DNA of 64,000 bases from Microbacterium hominis (GTDB taxonomy: Bacteria; Actinomycetota; Actinomycetes; Actinomycetales; Microbacteriaceae): assembly GCF_013282805.1 (NCBI RefSeq), contig NZ_CP054038.1, forward strand, positions 2,604,001-2,668,000, written 5' to 3'. The notes beneath the pieces were generated by a model. The model did no database searches. It saw only the letters and a list, made by a program, of their open reading frames with translations, and was not told the origin of the DNA. Position 1 is the first letter of the stretch. The number at the start of each line of letters is the position of its first letter. This document shows positions 1 to 11,471 of this stretch, in pieces. The position numbers were made by a program, and so were the translations under genes.

Positions 1-252
1 GATCGCCGCGATCGGGATGGTCACCGTCGAGAGCGTGTTGCGCACGAGCACCGCCTCGGCGTCGACCCGGACGAGCGGATACCCCCACAGCACGTACACG
101 CACCACCACGCCAGGAGCACGAGCGGAATCAGCGACGGCAGGTCCCGCGAGGGGATGACCGCCGCCGCGGCGATCGACACCGCCGAGGCCAGCCCTCCGA
201 CCACGACGACCGTGCGGGCAGCGGGCCCGCGGAACTCCGCAGCATCCACCAT
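1..252 (-). CDS. PH-domain-like small membrane protein, 3' part outside window
   Basis: The reading frame starts with ATG at 252 and runs off the window, so only 84 codons are visible. The N-terminus is short and polar, followed by two hydrophobic segments (about residues 15-32 and 40-58, with a WWCVYVLWGYP stretch). It then turns polar with 'VRVDAEAVLVRNTL', which resembles the start of the bacterial PH-like domain of small actinobacterial membrane proteins. The start is supported by a -10-like TACTCT six bases upstream (leaderless layout) and by the lack of a Shine-Dalgarno sequence. Function unknown; the PH-domain call is an inference from a short stretch. Confidence 0.55.
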   Translation of the reverse strand, partial: MVDAAEFRGPAARTVVVVGGLASAVSIAAAAVIPSRDLPSLIPLVLLAWWCVYVLWGYPLVRVDAEAVLVRNTLSTVTIPIAAI

Positions 253-258
253 CGCCTC

Positions 259-264
259 AGAGTA
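259..264 (-). promoter_or_regulatory. -10 box of leaderless promoter for the partial membrane protein
   Basis: TACTCT on the minus strand ends six bases before the ATG at 252. It has the TANNNT pattern shared by many genes of this window, which places transcription start at or next to the start codon. Confidence 0.45.
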
Positions 265-266
265 GA

Positions 267-305
267 GCGACCGCCGCCCCCTCGCCAGAGGTGGACGGCG
301 GTCGC
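267..305 (-). terminator. hairpin terminator downstream of secA
   Basis: A perfect 10-bp stem (267-276 with 296-305, GCGACCGCCG and its complement) encloses a 19-base loop that can pair further (CCTC with GAGG). It lies 22 bases past the secA stop codon. There is no T-run, which is usual for high-GC actinobacteria. Confidence 0.6.
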
Positions 306-326
306 GGAGCGCGCGGGGGCGCGGGA

Positions 327-3149
<2,823 letters not shown>

Positions 3150-3330
3150 GGAGTGTCTCCATACTGTCGGGAATGGCGCGATCGGCGCCGCTGCCGCCCG
3201 GCGCTCCCGCGCTCAGGCATACCTGCCCATGTTATCCGGCCGTGACCTTGACGTGCGCTGGACGATGGATGCTTCGCCCGGCGCGAACACGCCGCGGCGC
3301 GAACACGCCAGGCGCACCGATGCTTCCCTT

Positions 3331-3390
3331 TGCATGCCCGGTATGCATATACTCGGCAACCAGATACCCGGTATGCATACCCGGCATGCA
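3331..3390. promoter_or_regulatory. large inverted repeat, probable PadR operator
   Basis: 3331-3348 and 3373-3390 are inverted copies matching at 17 of 18 positions (half-site ATGCATACC then GGCATGCA), centres about 42 bases apart. A 13-base direct repeat (CCCGGTATGCATA) at 3337-3349 and 3367-3379 is spaced exactly 30 bases apart, about three helical turns. GTATGCATAC (3371-3380) is itself a palindrome. A -10-like TATACT (3348-3353) lies between the arms. The element ends 15 bases before the padR start, a natural place for autorepression by a PadR dimer pair. Confidence 0.75.
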
Positions 3391-3405
3391 GATAGGAGCC
3401 CACCG

Positions 3406-4026
3406 ATGTCGGTGCGACAGAGCCTGTTGGCGATCCTCGACCAGGGGCCGTGCTACGGCTACCAGCTGAGGACGGAGTTCGACCGCCGGACCGGGTCGAC
3501 CTGGCCCCTGAACGTCGGCCAGATCTACAACACCCTCGACCGGCTCGAGCGAGACGGGCTCGTCGAGAAGGGCGACGTCGACGAGCACGGCCACGTCTAC
3601 TGGCAGATCACGCCCGCGGGCTCGGCCGAGGTGGCGGCGTGGCTCTCCTCCCCCGTCGAGCGCTCCGGCGGCACCCGCGACGAGCTCGCCATCAAGCTGG
3701 CGGTGGCCGCGACGCTCCCTGGCGTCGACGTCGCCGCGGTGATCCAGACGCAGCGGCGGGCATCGCTGGCCCAGCTCCAGTCGCTGCAGCGCGCCAAGTA
3801 CGCCGGCGCCGACCCGCACGGCCCGGAGGAGCTCGCCTGGGCCCTGGTCGTCGACTCCATGATCTTCGCTGCCGAGGCCGAGGTGCGCTGGCTCGACCAC
3901 ACCGAGCAGCGCCTGGCGCTGCATCCCGAGCACGCCCTGGCCCTGGAGCTGTCGACCGAGCGGCCCAAGCGCGGGCGCCCCGCGAAGGCCGACGGCGCCG
4001 CGATCGAGACGGCGGGCTCGCGATGA
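3406..4026 (+). CDS. PadR-family transcriptional regulator
   Basis: A 206-residue repressor. The N-terminal winged helix (about 1-85) shows the PadR pattern: 'LLAILDQGPCYGYQL', 'NVGQIYNTLDRLERDGLV', 'YWQITPAG'. A helical C-terminal dimerisation region and a basic tail (RPKRGRPAK) follow. The ATG at 3406 is chosen because AGGAG sits seven bases upstream and because translation from earlier in-frame codons would cross the operator repeats. The stop overlaps the next ATG (ATGA), so it is translationally coupled to an ABC ATPase and permease. PadR proteins commonly repress adjacent exporter genes in response to a small molecule or antimicrobial; the ligand here is unknown. Confidence 0.9.
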   Translation: MSVRQSLLAILDQGPCYGYQLRTEFDRRTGSTWPLNVGQIYNTLDRLERDGLVEKGDVDEHGHVYWQITPAGSAEVAAWLSSPVERSGGTRDELAIKLAVAATLPGVDVAAVIQTQRRASLAQLQSLQRAKYAGADPHGPEELAWALVVDSMIFAAEAEVRWLDHTEQRLALHPEHALALELSTERPKRGRPAKADGAAIETAGSR

Positions 4027-4739
4027 CCGCGGCGGTGCTTCGCCTGATCGGCGTGACGCAGCAGTACGGCTCGGGGCCGACCGCGGTATCGGCGCTGTCG
4101 GGCGTCGACCTCGCCGTCGCGGCCGGCGAACTGGTCGCGATCATGGGCGCCTCGGGCTCAGGCAAATCGACGCTGCTGTCGATCGCGGGGGGCCTCGCCA
4201 CGCCGACCTCGGGCGAGGTCGTGATCGAAGGTGCGCACCTGTCGACGCAGACCCCGCGGCAGCTCGCGGCGCTGCGACGCCGGTCGCTCGGCTTCGTCTT
4301 CCAAGATTTCAATCTCATCCCGACCCTCACGGCGCTCGAGAACGTGACGCTGCCCCTCGAGCTCGACGGCTTCCGAGCCCGGGTGGCGCGCCGTGCGGGT
4401 CGGGATGCCCTCGCATCGGTCGGCCTCGCCGAGAAGGGCGACGCCTACCCCGACGATCTCTCCGGCGGTCAGCAGCAGCGTGTCGCGATCGCCCGGGCGG
4501 TCGTGGGCGGGCGGCGGCTGATCCTCGCCGACGAGCCGACCGGTGCGCTGGACTCCGTCACGGGGGAGCTCGTGCTGCGGATGCTGCGGGCGAGAGTGGA
4601 TGCCGGTGCCGCCGGCATCCTCGTCACCCACGAGGCCCGGCACGCCGCGTTCGCCGACCGGATCGTGTTCCTGCGCGACGGCCGCATCATCGACGAGTCG
4701 CGCCGCGATGGCGCCGAGACCCTCCTGGCCCGCGCGTGA
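4023..4739 (+). CDS. MacB/LolD-type ABC transporter ATP-binding protein
   Basis: A 238-residue ABC ATPase with Walker A GASGSGKST (about 40-48), Q-loop 'FVFQDFNLIPTLTALENV', signature LSGGQQQR, Walker B LILADEPTGALD and the H-loop 'ILVTHEA'. The 'FNLIPTLTALENVTLP' segment is typical of the MacB/LolD/FtsE branch that partners with FtsX-fold permeases, matching the next gene. It overlaps padR by four bases upstream and the permease by four bases downstream (GTGA). Likely energises a mechanotransmission-type exporter or detoxification system; substrate unknown. Confidence 0.93.
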   Translation: MTAAVLRLIGVTQQYGSGPTAVSALSGVDLAVAAGELVAIMGASGSGKSTLLSIAGGLATPTSGEVVIEGAHLSTQTPRQLAALRRRSLGFVFQDFNLIPTLTALENVTLPLELDGFRARVARRAGRDALASVGLAEKGDAYPDDLSGGQQQRVAIARAVVGGRRLILADEPTGALDSVTGELVLRMLRARVDAGAAGILVTHEARHAAFADRIVFLRDGRIIDESRRDGAETLLARA

Positions 4740-7597
4740 CCGGCGTGCTGGAGGCGCCCGCCGCTGTCGACGACGCCGCCCCCGCGCCGGCGCGCCCGCG
4801 CGGGGCGACCGCAGCGCGGTGGCGGGTCGCCGGCCGCCTCGCGCGCAGGCAGGTGCGCCGCACCGGCCTGTCGAGCCTGCTCATCGCGACCCTCGTCGCA
4901 CTCCCCATCGCCGCGATGACCGCCTACGGGGTGTTCGCGGCGAGCACCCTGGGCACCGCCGAGGACAAGGCGGACGTGGAACTCGGGAGCATGCAGGCGT
5001 GGATCGCGCCGGTCGGGGTGCCCGGCGAGGGGTTCTGGCAGGCGCCGACGCAGCCGCTGTGGAACGGGTACCCGGCCGAGCCCGGCCAGGGCTGGGTCGT
5101 CCCCGAGGGCGATCCGGTGGAAGACCCGACCGCGTTCCTGCCCGCCGGCACCGAGTCGCTGCTGATCGCGGAGGGAAGCGCCCGTGTGGAGACGCGCGCG
5201 GGCCTGGGCCTCGTGCCGGCGTGGACGGGCGACACGTGGGACCCGCGGTTCGCGGGCGCCTTCGACCTCGTCGACGGCGCCCGCCCGACGGGTCCCGACG
5301 AGGCGATGGTGACCCCCGCGACCCTCGAGCGCCTCGGCGTCGGGATCGGCGGCGACCTCGTGCTCGCCGACGGGACCGCGACCTTCGAGATCGTCGGCAC
5401 TCTGGATGCCGGCATCCTGCGTGACGAGGAGAGCGCCGTGTTCCTCCCCGGCACGGCCGCGGTGCGCGCGCTCGTCGGCGGCGACCAGCGCTGGTATCTG
5501 CCCGATCTCGCCCTGACGTGGGACGACGTGCAGGCCCTCAACGAGGAGGGCGTCGTGGCGTACTCGCGGGAGGTGATGCTCGATCCGCCGACGCAGCTGC
5601 GCGAAGAGGTGAAGGGGTCGGTCGCCGACAGCTGGTCGATGATGTGGCAGACCGTGCTGGTCGCGTCCGCGGGCGGCCTGTTCGCCGCGTACGTCGTCGT
5701 GATGCTCGCCGGCGCCGCGTTCGCGGTGGCGGCCCGCCGCCAGCAGCGCTCGCTGGCGGTCGCCGCGAGCGTCGGGGCCGACCGACGCGACCTCTCGCGC
5801 ACGATCCTGCTGCAGGGCACCGCGCTCGGCGCCGTCGGCGGGCTCGCGGGCGTGGTGCTCGGCATCGGCCTCGCCGCACTCATCATGACCCTCACCGCCG
5901 ACGGCAGCGCGATCCAGTTCTGGGGCTTCCACGTGCCGTGGCCGGCCCTGGCGGCGATCTTCGTGTTCGCGGTGGCGGTGGGGACGGCATCCGCCCTGGT
6001 CCCCGCCCGCACGGTCGCCCTCACCGACGCGCTGAGTGCGCTGCGCGGCGCGCGGCGCCCGCAGAAGCCGAAGGGCGCGCGCCCGGTATGGGGCTCGATC
6101 GTGCTCGTCGCGGGTGTGGGGGTCACGATCGCCTGCGCGTTCATCGTCGCGGCCGTGAACGCGTCGGATCTGCCGTGGGATTCGCCGTGGCGCTACATCC
6201 CGGCGTACGGGATCGTCATCGGGCCGATCCTCGCGCAGATCGGCATCCTGATGTCCGGTCGCTGGCTGCTGTGGGTCACCGCGCGCGGTCTGTCGCGGGT
6301 GGGGCTGGCCGCCCGGCTCGCCGCGCGGGATGCCGCCGCCAACGCGGGGCGGACCGTTCCGGCGTTCGCGGCGATCGCGGCGACCGTGTTCATCGGCGTG
6401 TTCGCCGTCGCGCAGTCCTCGATGCAGACGGCGCAGAACGCTCGGAACCACTACTACCAGGCGCCGCTCGGCACCGTCGCGATCAGCGTCTGGCCGGGGT
6501 GGGAGCCGACCACGGGCGAGGTCGAGGCCGAGGATGCCGGGGCCGGTGCCGCCGCGGCGCGGGAGCTCGCCGCCGATGCCGGCGCGACCGATGCCGCCGT
6601 CGTCGCCCGCCAGCAGGGGTTCTGGGCGTACGCGTCGGAGAGCCAGGTGCCCGACGACGCGGTGTGGGTCATGGCGGTGCTTCCCGAGGAGCATCTGCTG
6701 GACCCGGAGGTGCAGGACACGTGGATCGGTGCCGACCCGGACAACCCGCTGTCGGTGATCGACCCCTCGGAGCTCGAGACGGCGCTCGGGACGGACCTCT
6801 CCCCCGCGCAGCTGGACGCCTATCGGGAGGGCGCCGCGCTCGTCGCCGACGAGCGCTTCGTCACCGACGGCACGGTCGAGATCGGCGCCTGGGCAGGAGC
6901 CGACCACTACGCCGGCCGCACCCCCTTCAACATCTGGATCCGCGATGCGTCCGCCCCCGCCGTGGCCGATCCGCTGCGCGAGGAGCGTGTCGACGCGATC
7001 GTCGTGGATGCCCCGCTGCAGCCGGTGACGATCGCCGTCGCGCCCGCGACCGCCGAACGGCTCGGCATGGCGGCGACTCCGGAGCGCGTCGTCGCCACCT
7101 TCGCCGAGCAGCCGACGACCGTTCAGCGCGACCGCATGCAGGCGGAAGCGGAGCTGCGCAGCGGTGGGGACTTCACCCTCGGCGTCGCCGTCGAGGACGG
7201 CCCTCCCAGCGATCTGCCGTGGCTCGTTCCGCTGCTCGCCGTCGTCGCCGTGCTCGTGCTCGGCGCCTCGGCCGTCGCCCTGGGCCTGGCCCGGTTCGAG
7301 CGGCGCCCCGACGACGCGACCCTCGCGGCCGTCGGCGGCACACGGTCGCTCCGCCGACGCATCGCGTTCTGGCAGGGCCTGGTCATCGCGGGCTTCGGCA
7401 CCCTCGCGGGCGCGGCCGCCGGCATCCTCCCGCCCATCGGCTTCGCCATCCAGTCGCAGGGGAACCTGCTGCTCGGCGATGTGCGGTGGGCCCTGCTCGG
7501 CGTGTTCTGCCTCGGCCTGCCGCTGGCGATCGCGCTGGCGAACGTGATCGTGCCGCCGCGGCATCCCGACCTCACCCGGCGCACCGCCATCACGTGA
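4736..7597 (+). CDS. FtsX-like ABC transporter permease (two MacB/FtsX domains)
   Basis: A 953-residue membrane protein that starts with GTG overlapping the ATPase stop. A basic stretch precedes a first membrane helix (about 45-63). A long extracytoplasmic domain follows (about 64-305), then three helices of the first FtsX domain (about 310-420). A central helix pair leads into a second long external domain (about 560-815) and the final three helices. This fused layout of two FtsX repeats with large external domains is common in Gram-positive PadR- or TetR-linked antimicrobial-peptide or lipid exporters. Substrate cannot be told from sequence. Confidence 0.9.
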   Translation: MTGVLEAPAAVDDAAPAPARPRGATAARWRVAGRLARRQVRRTGLSSLLIATLVALPIAAMTAYGVFAASTLGTAEDKADVELGSMQAWIAPVGVPGEGFWQAPTQPLWNGYPAEPGQGWVVPEGDPVEDPTAFLPAGTESLLIAEGSARVETRAGLGLVPAWTGDTWDPRFAGAFDLVDGARPTGPDEAMVTPATLERLGVGIGGDLVLADGTATFEIVGTLDAGILRDEESAVFLPGTAAVRALVGGDQRWYLPDLALTWDDVQALNEEGVVAYSREVMLDPPTQLREEVKGSVADSWSMMWQTVLVASAGGLFAAYVVVMLAGAAFAVAARRQQRSLAVAASVGADRRDLSRTILLQGTALGAVGGLAGVVLGIGLAALIMTLTADGSAIQFWGFHVPWPALAAIFVFAVAVGTASALVPARTVALTDALSALRGARRPQKPKGARPVWGSIVLVAGVGVTIACAFIVAAVNASDLPWDSPWRYIPAYGIVIGPILAQIGILMSGRWLLWVTARGLSRVGLAARLAARDAAANAGRTVPAFAAIAATVFIGVFAVAQSSMQTAQNARNHYYQAPLGTVAISVWPGWEPTTGEVEAEDAGAGAAAARELAADAGATDAAVVARQQGFWAYASESQVPDDAVWVMAVLPEEHLLDPEVQDTWIGADPDNPLSVIDPSELETALGTDLSPAQLDAYREGAALVADERFVTDGTVEIGAWAGADHYAGRTPFNIWIRDASAPAVADPLREERVDAIVVDAPLQPVTIAVAPATAERLGMAATPERVVATFAEQPTTVQRDRMQAEAELRSGGDFTLGVAVEDGPPSDLPWLVPLLAVVAVLVLGASAVALGLARFERRPDDATLAAVGGTRSLRRRIAFWQGLVIAGFGTLAGAAAGILPPIGFAIQSQGNLLLGDVRWALLGVFCLGLPLAIALANVIVPPRHPDLTRRTAIT

Positions 7598-7652
7598 GAC
7601 GGATCACACCCCCGTCGACACTCGCTTCATGAACCGTCAGAGAGGACCCGCC

Positions 7653-7760
7653 ATGCCCCAGAACCGTCCGCCCATCGACCCGGCCGCCCTGCATCTGCCG
7701 CCCACCGAGGCGATCGACATCTCCGAGATCCTCGCGCTCGAGGCCGCTCAGCCCCGCTGA
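7653..7760 (+). CDS. small ORF, 35 residues, hypothetical
   Basis: ATG at 7653 is preceded by GAGAGGA with a six-base spacer, a good ribosome-binding site. An in-frame ATG at 7629 lacks one. The product is proline-rich at the start and has an acidic, leucine/isoleucine-rich second half ('IDISEILALEAAQP'). It has no cysteine and no membrane segment. It lies 55 bases after the ABC permease and its last 13 bases overlap the 3' end of the convergent SulP gene. It could be a conserved small protein of the PadR-ABC operon or a chance ORF; function unknown. Confidence 0.45.
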   Translation: MPQNRPPIDPAALHLPPTEAIDISEILALEAAQPR

Positions 7761-9454
7761 GAGCCCCTGCCCTGCCCGGCGCCCGGGAAGGCCCTGACGG
7801 CGGTGTCGAGGTCGGCGTAGACGTGATCGTCGGGCACCCGGCCGCGCAGGCCGTAGATGCGCAGGGTCTCGAGCACGTCGGACTCGGGTCGCGCCACGAT
7901 GAGGTCCACACCGTGGGCGTCGAGCCAGTCGATGAGGCCCGAAAGCGCCACGCCCGCCGAGTAGTCGATGTCGGAGATCCCGGCAGCGTCGAGGATCAGC
8001 CAGCGCACGGGGTGCGGCGCCCCCGTCACGAGCCGCTGCACCTCCTCGACGAAGCGCGTCGCATTGGCGTAGAACAGGTCGGCGCCGTAGCGGAACACGA
8101 TCAGCCCCGGCGCGCTCTCCCCGCCGGGGGCGGCGGGCACGTACTCGTAGCCGCGCTTGCCGCGCACACCGAGCACGAAGGCGTGCGCGAGGTACTGCCT
8201 CCCGACGACGTCCAGCAGCGACAGGGCGATCGCGAGGATGACCCCGGCGCCCACTCCCACGATGAACACCGTCAGCGCAGTCGCGGCGGCGATGAAGAAC
8301 TCGCGCCGGCGCACGCGGGCGACCCGCACGAGACCTTTCACGTCGATGAGCTCGAGGCCGATGACGAAGACCACTCCGCCGAGCACGGCCTTGGGCAGGT
8401 CGGTGAGCAGGTCGGTGAGGAAGAGCAGCACCACCAAGGTCACGGCGACGACCGTGAGGTTCGCCACCTGCGTGCGCCCGCCCTGGCCGTCGAGGATCTG
8501 GGTCTTGGTCGGCGAGCCGTTGACCACGAAGGTCCCGCTGAATCCGGCGGCGAGATTGGATGCCGCGAGCCCGACGATGTCGCGGTTCACATCCGCGCGA
8601 TCGCCGTGCTTCATCGCGAAGCTGCGGGAGGTCGCCGCACTCTGGGCGATGATGATGATGAAGCAGGCGAAGGCCGTGGACAGGACCGCCGGCAGGTCGC
8701 CCCACGTGATGCCCGCGGGCAGCCCGATGGGCGGGAGCCCGCCCTGGATGGCGCCGACGACCTCCACACCGTACGCGGAGGCATCCGTCACCGTCGCGAG
8801 GATGAGCAGGCCCACCACCGCGATGATCGCGCCGGGGATCTTGGGCAGCCACGCCTTGAACGCGAAGATGACGGCGATCGTCGCCGCGCCGTAGCCCAGC
8901 GTCGGCCAGGAGACGCTGCCGAGGGAGGTCAGCCAGGCCCACTGCTGCTCGAACCAGTTTCCCGAGCCCTTCGGGACGCCGAGGATGTCGGGGATCTGGC
9001 CCGTCGCGACCTGGATGCCCACCCCGGTGAGGAACCCGATGAGCACCGACGACGACAGGAAGTCGCCGATGAACCCGAGCCGGGCGATCCGCGCGATCAC
9101 CAGCAGCACGCCGCACACGAGCGCGGTCAGACTCGTCAGCCCCACCCACTCGGGCGAGCCGGGGGTGGCCCCCGAGACGCCCGCGGCCACGAGCCCCGAG
9201 GCGAGGATCGCGGCCGTCGCCGAGTCGCCCCCGACCACCAGCATCTTCGACGAGCCGAGCAGGGCGAACGCGAGCAGCGGCAGCAGGATCGTGTAGAGGC
9301 CCGTCACGATCGGGGTCTGGGCGATCGAGGTGTAGCCCATCACCTCGGGGATGGCGATCGCCGCGAGCGTCACGCCCGCCAGCACATCCCGCGGCAGCCA
9401 GGCCGCCTTGTACCCGCGCATCGACACCGGCACGAGCGCTTTCGGCAACGCCAT
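7748..9454 (-). CDS. SulP-family inorganic anion transporter with STAS domain
   Basis: A secondary transporter of the SLC26/SulP family (sulfate, bicarbonate or other anions). The membrane part (about 1-400) begins with 'ALVPVSMRGYKAAWLPRDVLAGVTLAAIAIPEVMGYTSIA', the conserved SulP signature. A cytosolic STAS domain follows (about 440-550, with 'DIDYSAGVALSGLIDWL'). I prefer the ATG at 9454 because GGGGAGGGA lies just upstream on the minus strand; an in-frame ATG at 9487 would add 11 residues and has a poor site. It is divergent from the helicase gene. The transported ion is not predictable; there is no carbonic anhydrase next to it. Confidence 0.92.
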   Translation of the reverse strand: MALPKALVPVSMRGYKAAWLPRDVLAGVTLAAIAIPEVMGYTSIAQTPIVTGLYTILLPLLAFALLGSSKMLVVGGDSATAAILASGLVAAGVSGATPGSPEWVGLTSLTALVCGVLLVIARIARLGFIGDFLSSSVLIGFLTGVGIQVATGQIPDILGVPKGSGNWFEQQWAWLTSLGSVSWPTLGYGAATIAVIFAFKAWLPKIPGAIIAVVGLLILATVTDASAYGVEVVGAIQGGLPPIGLPAGITWGDLPAVLSTAFACFIIIIAQSAATSRSFAMKHGDRADVNRDIVGLAASNLAAGFSGTFVVNGSPTKTQILDGQGGRTQVANLTVVAVTLVVLLFLTDLLTDLPKAVLGGVVFVIGLELIDVKGLVRVARVRRREFFIAAATALTVFIVGVGAGVILAIALSLLDVVGRQYLAHAFVLGVRGKRGYEYVPAAPGGESAPGLIVFRYGADLFYANATRFVEEVQRLVTGAPHPVRWLILDAAGISDIDYSAGVALSGLIDWLDAHGVDLIVARPESDVLETLRIYGLRGRVPDDHVYADLDTAVRAFPGAGQGRGSQRG

Positions 9455-9513
9455 GGTCCCTCCCCAGACGAGGTCGTCGCGTGGCATCCTGTCGTCTCAC
9501 AGGCGTCGCGCAC

Positions 9514-9519
9514 TACTCT
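9514..9519 (+). promoter_or_regulatory. -10 box of leaderless promoter for the DEAD-box helicase
   Basis: TACTCT ends five bases before the GTG at 9525. No Shine-Dalgarno sequence can fit, so the mRNA probably begins at the start codon. Confidence 0.5.
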
Positions 9520-9524
9520 GAACT

Positions 9525-11387
9525 GTGACCGAAACCGAGAGCCTTGTCGAGAGCGCGGCAGCCGAGCAGCCCGTCGAGACCCCCCGCGAGAAGACGTTCG
9601 CAGACCTCGGGCTCGGTGAGGCGGTGCTCAAGGCCCTCCGCGAGATCGGGTACGAGACCCCGTCGGCGATCCAGGCGGCGACCATCCCGACACTCCTCGA
9701 CGGGCGCGATGTGGTCGGAATGGCCCAGACCGGCACCGGCAAGACCGCGGCCTTCGCGCTGCCCATCGTCGACCGGCTCGACGTCTCGCAGAAGAGCCCG
9801 CAGGCCCTCGTGCTCGCCCCGACGCGGGAGCTCGCACTGCAGGTGTGCGAGGCGTTCGAGAAGTACGCGTCGCACCTGCGGAACGTGCACGTGCTGCCCG
9901 TCTACGGAGGCCAGGGCTACGGCGTGCAGCTGTCGGCGCTGCGCCGCGGCGTGCACATCGTCGTGGGCACCCCCGGCCGCATCATCGACCACCTCGAGAA
10001 GGGCACCCTCGACCTCTCGGAGCTGAAGTACCTCGTGCTCGACGAGGCCGACGAGATGCTCAAGATGGGCTTCGCCGAAGACGTCGAGACGATCCTCGCC
10101 GAGACGCCGGACACCAAGCAGGTCGCCCTCTTCTCCGCGACGATGCCCGCCGCGATCCGCAGGATGTCGAAGCAGTACCTCCACGAGCCCGAAGAGATCA
10201 CGGTCAAGACCAAGACCACGACCTCCGCCACCATCACCCAGCGCTACCTGATCACGGCGTGGCAGCAGAAGATGGACGTGCTCACGCGCATCCTCGAGGT
10301 CGAGAACTTCGACGGCATGATCGTGTTCGGAAGGACCCGCTCGGTGACCGAGGAGATCGCCGAGAAGCTGCGCGCCCGCGGGTATTCCGCCGCAGCGATC
10401 AACGGCGACATCGCCCAGCCGCAGCGCGAGAAGACCGTGAACCAGCTGAAGTCGGGCAAGCTCGACATCCTCGTCGCCACCGACGTCGCCGCCCGCGGAC
10501 TCGACGTCGAGCGCATCTCGCACGTGGTCAACTACGACATCCCCACCGACACCGAGTCCTACGTGCACCGCATCGGCCGCACCGGCCGCGCCGGCCGCTC
10601 GGGCGATGCGATCTCGTTCGTGACGCCCAAGGAGCGCTGGCTCGTGCGCGCCATCGAGAAGGCGACGCGCCAGGAGCTCACCGAGATGGGCCTTCCCAGC
10701 GTCGACGAGGTCAACGAGACCCGCCTGTCGCGCTTCGACGACCGCATCACCGCGGCCCTCGCCGAGAACGAGCGCGTCGACCGCTTCCGCGACATCGTCG
10801 CCCACTACGTGCGCCACCACGACGTGCCCGAGGTCGACGTCGCGGCGGCCCTCGCGATCGTCGCCCAGGGCGAGACGCCCCTGCTGCTGGAGCCCGACCC
10901 CGAGCCCAAGCGCGAGCGGGGCGAGCGCGCCGACCGCGGTGAGCGAGGCTTCGACCGCGACGACCGCGAGCGCGGCCCCAAGCGCGACCGCACGCCGCGC
11001 GAGGGCTTCGCGAACTACCGCATCGCCGTCGGCCGCCGCCAGCGCGTGGAGCCGCGTCAGATCGTCGGCGCGCTCGCCAACGAGGGCGGCCTGCGCCGCG
11101 ACGACTTCGGCGCGATCCAGATCATGCCGGATTTCTCGCTCGTCGAGCTTCCCGCCGACCTTCCCCAGGACACCTTCGACCGCCTGGCCGACACCCGCAT
11201 CTCGGGTCAGCTGATCGAGCTGCGCCTGGACACGGGGCGTCCGCAGCGCCGCGACGGCGACCGCAAGCCGTTCCGCAAGGACGACCGCTCCGGCGACCGC
11301 CCGCGCCGCGGATACGGCGATCGTGACGACCGGCCGCGCCGCGACTACGGCGACCGCAAGCCGCGGCACAAGCGCGACGAGGGGTGA
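9525..11387 (+). CDS. deaD: DEAD-box ATP-dependent RNA helicase (DeaD/CsdA type)
   Basis: An RNA helicase, likely for ribosome assembly or mRNA turnover. Of 620 residues, 20-230 carry the Q motif '[14 protein letters not shown]', [29 protein letters not shown] and FSAT. The second RecA fold has 'VFGRTR', '[11 protein letters not shown]' and '[10 protein letters not shown]'. A DbpA-like RNA-binding domain (about 490-570) follows, starting '[21 protein letters not shown]'. The Arg/Asp-rich linker and tail ([38 protein letters not shown]) are low-complexity RNA-binding regions. Start is GTG 9525, immediately after a -10 box. Confidence 0.93.
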   Translation: MTETESLVESAAAEQPVETPREKTFADLGLGEAVLKALREIGYETPSAIQAATIPTLLDGRDVVGMAQTGTGKTAAFALPIVDRLDVSQKSPQALVLAPTRELALQVCEAFEKYASHLRNVHVLPVYGGQGYGVQLSALRRGVHIVVGTPGRIIDHLEKGTLDLSELKYLVLDEADEMLKMGFAEDVETILAETPDTKQVALFSATMPAAIRRMSKQYLHEPEEITVKTKTTTSATITQRYLITAWQQKMDVLTRILEVENFDGMIVFGRTRSVTEEIAEKLRARGYSAAAINGDIAQPQREKTVNQLKSGKLDILVATDVAARGLDVERISHVVNYDIPTDTESYVHRIGRTGRAGRSGDAISFVTPKERWLVRAIEKATRQELTEMGLPSVDEVNETRLSRFDDRITAALAENERVDRFRDIVAHYVRHHDVPEVDVAAALAIVAQGETPLLLEPDPEPKRERGERADRGERGFDRDDRERGPKRDRTPREGFANYRIAVGRRQRVEPRQIVGALANEGGLRRDDFGAIQIMPDFSLVELPADLPQDTFDRLADTRISGQLIELRLDTGRPQRRDGDRKPFRKDDRSGDRPRRGYGDRDDRPRRDYGDRKPRHKRDEG

Positions 11388-11458
11388 GCCTGCGCGCGAC
11401 TGCGCGGACCGCCGGGCCGCGGCATCCACAGCCTTCAGCCGCCTCCCAGAACGCCCCA

Positions 11459-11464
11459 TAGGAT
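11459..11464 (+). promoter_or_regulatory. -10 box of leaderless promoter for the coiled-coil protein
   Basis: TAGGAT lies seven bases before ATG 11472, the same hexamer and spacing as before 31925. Confidence 0.5.
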
Positions 11465-11471
11465 CGAAGGC

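Noticed and set aside
4469..7564. 1031-codon open frame opposite the ABC permease
   Set aside because: Low-complexity Arg/Asp/His-rich product antisense to a clear membrane protein with FtsX domains; no ribosome site.
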